The notes under the pieces were generated by a model. It was not told the DNA's origin, made no database searches, and worked only from the letters and a program-made list of their open reading frames with translations. From Chloroflexota bacterium (lineage in GTDB: Bacteria; Chloroflexota; Dehalococcoidia; Lucifugimonadales; UBA826), in NCBI GenBank assembly GCA_002718095.1, contig PBDP01000005.1:81539-89539 (forward strand): a DNA stretch of 8,001 bases, read 5' to 3'. Position 1 is the first letter of the stretch. Each line of letters starts with the position of its first letter. A program made the translations under genes and the position numbers. Of this stretch, positions 7,401 to 8,001 are shown one piece after another.

Positions 7401-7429
7401 GTATCTAATATATTTGGAGCACACAGGAA

Positions 7430-7438
7430 TGCTATAAT
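7430..7438 (+). promoter_or_regulatory. Extended -10 promoter of thrB
   Basis: TGCTATAAT is a perfect extended -10 element (TGn plus consensus TATAAT). No -35 hexamer is recognisable 16-18 bases upstream, which extended -10 promoters tolerate. Transcription would begin around 7445-7449, only about 5-9 bases before the thrB ATG, leaving no room for a Shine-Dalgarno site. Confidence 0.65.
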
Positions 7439-7453
7439 TCTATTTTTAGTGTT

Positions 7454-8001
7454 ATGAAAAACGAAATTATAGTTAAAGTACCGGCTACATCAGCTAACAT
7501 GGGATCAGGATTTGATTGCATTGGCATTGCGTTGGATATTTGGAACACAGTCAAAGTAAAAGAACTTTCATCATCTTCTTCAAAAGTTAGTATTTCTGGC
7601 TATGGGGAAGATACTCTTCCTACTAATCAAGACAATTTGGTACTTCAAAGTTTTAACCGATATTTTCATGAAATTGACCAAACACCTCCTATTGTGTCTA
7701 TTGAATGTAATAATCAAATTGCTTTAGCAAGAGGGACAGGAAGTAGCTCTGCCGCTCTAGTTGGAGGTTTATATGCTGCTAATGTTTATGCCGGGAATCT
7801 TTTAAGCAAGCATGATTTAGTGGATATTGCTGGGCGAGTAGAAGGCCATATTGATAATGTTGCACCGGCGATTTTTGGGGGAATGCAGATTGGTATATTT
7901 CAGGATGATTTAATTGATGTTACTAATGTTCCTATCTATTCGGATGATTTAAAAGCGGTTTTATTCGTACCTGACGTTGCTATGGAAACTGAATCTGCCA
8001 G
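7454..8001 (+). CDS. thrB: Homoserine kinase, 5' part, cut by the window end
   Basis: ThrB phosphorylates L-homoserine with ATP to O-phosphohomoserine, the step before threonine synthase, in the cytoplasm. The frame is open from ATG 7454 to the window edge, giving 182 residues of a family that usually has about 295-320. GHMP-kinase hallmarks are present: VPATSANMGSGFDCIG (9-24); NLVLQSF (61-67); the phosphate-binding loop LARGTGSSSAALVGGL (91-106), where GLGSSAA is usual; and EGHIDNVAPAIFGG (130-143), where EGHPDNVAPA is usual. The N-terminus aligns well with family starts, which supports this ATG although no Shine-Dalgarno motif precedes it. It is divergent from mutS2, with a 92-nt gap carrying an extended -10. 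Other GHMP kinases such as mevalonate kinase are less likely, because the N-terminal motif and the EGHxDNVAPA block are typical of ThrB. The C-terminal part, including the third GHMP motif, lies outside the window and cannot be checked. Confidence 0.94.
   Translation, partial: MKNEIIVKVPATSANMGSGFDCIGIALDIWNTVKVKELSSSSSKVSISGYGEDTLPTNQDNLVLQSFNRYFHEIDQTPPIVSIECNNQIALARGTGSSSAALVGGLYAANVYAGNLLSKHDLVDIAGRVEGHIDNVAPAIFGGMQIGIFQDDLIDVTNVPIYSDDLKAVLFVPDVAMETESA

Noticed and set aside
7394-7405. Tandem AGTATC AGTATC in the mutS2-thrB gap
   Set aside because: Two copies of six bases in an AT-rich gap are not enough to propose an operator.
7429-7437. Minimal upstream frame ATG-CTA-TAA preceded by AGGA ahead of thrB
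   Set aside because: It overlaps the extended -10 element, so it would not be transcribed from that promoter. Nine bases of this kind are easily chance.

Overview
The window looks like an ordinary chromosomal stretch of a low-GC, gene-dense, probably marine bacterium. G+C is about one third by sampling a few lines, not by a full count. It holds five genes with almost no spare DNA: a formyl-CoA-transferase-like class III CoA-transferase, methionyl-tRNA formyltransferase (fmt), a large two-half RND/MMPL-type transporter, mutS2, and the first 60% or so of homoserine kinase (thrB). fmt, MutS2 and the Shine-Dalgarno-led GTG and TTG starts say Bacteria. The form of Fmt (HPSLLPKYRGPSP around the catalytic His) and an HAE3-like RND protein would fit a streamlined Chloroflexota/Dehalococcoidia lineage such as SAR202. 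That placement is an impression from remembered family members, not a tested result.

Layout: on the minus strand, fmt (1196-2134) is followed after 2 nt by the CoA-transferase (3-1193), a tight two-gene unit. A 75-nt divergent gap (2135-2209) separates fmt from the RND transporter (2210-4981, plus). The transporter converges on mutS2 (4968-7361, minus), and the two coding ends overlap by 14 nt with no visible terminator. A 92-nt divergent gap (7362-7453) lies between mutS2 and thrB (7454 to the window end, plus). No intergenic stretch exceeds 100 nt. I saw no tRNA, rRNA, CRISPR, insertion sequence, long repeat or frameshifted gene.

Function: Fmt formylates initiator Met-tRNA, MutS2 is a DNA or stalled-ribosome ATPase with a complete Smr domain, and ThrB feeds threonine synthesis. 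The RND protein is a membrane exporter of unknown substrate, and the CoA-transferase moves CoA between organic acids. They do not form one pathway. The only functional link suggested by arrangement is the fmt/formyl-CoA-transferase-like pair, and that may be chance.

The most interesting details are in the RND transporter: a textbook 12-residue EF-hand-like acidic loop in its second extracytoplasmic domain, and an apparent extra pair of membrane helices between its two halves. Two plus-strand genes also share an extended -10 promoter style, and thrB may be nearly leaderless. I found no convincing evidence of a new multi-gene system in this window.
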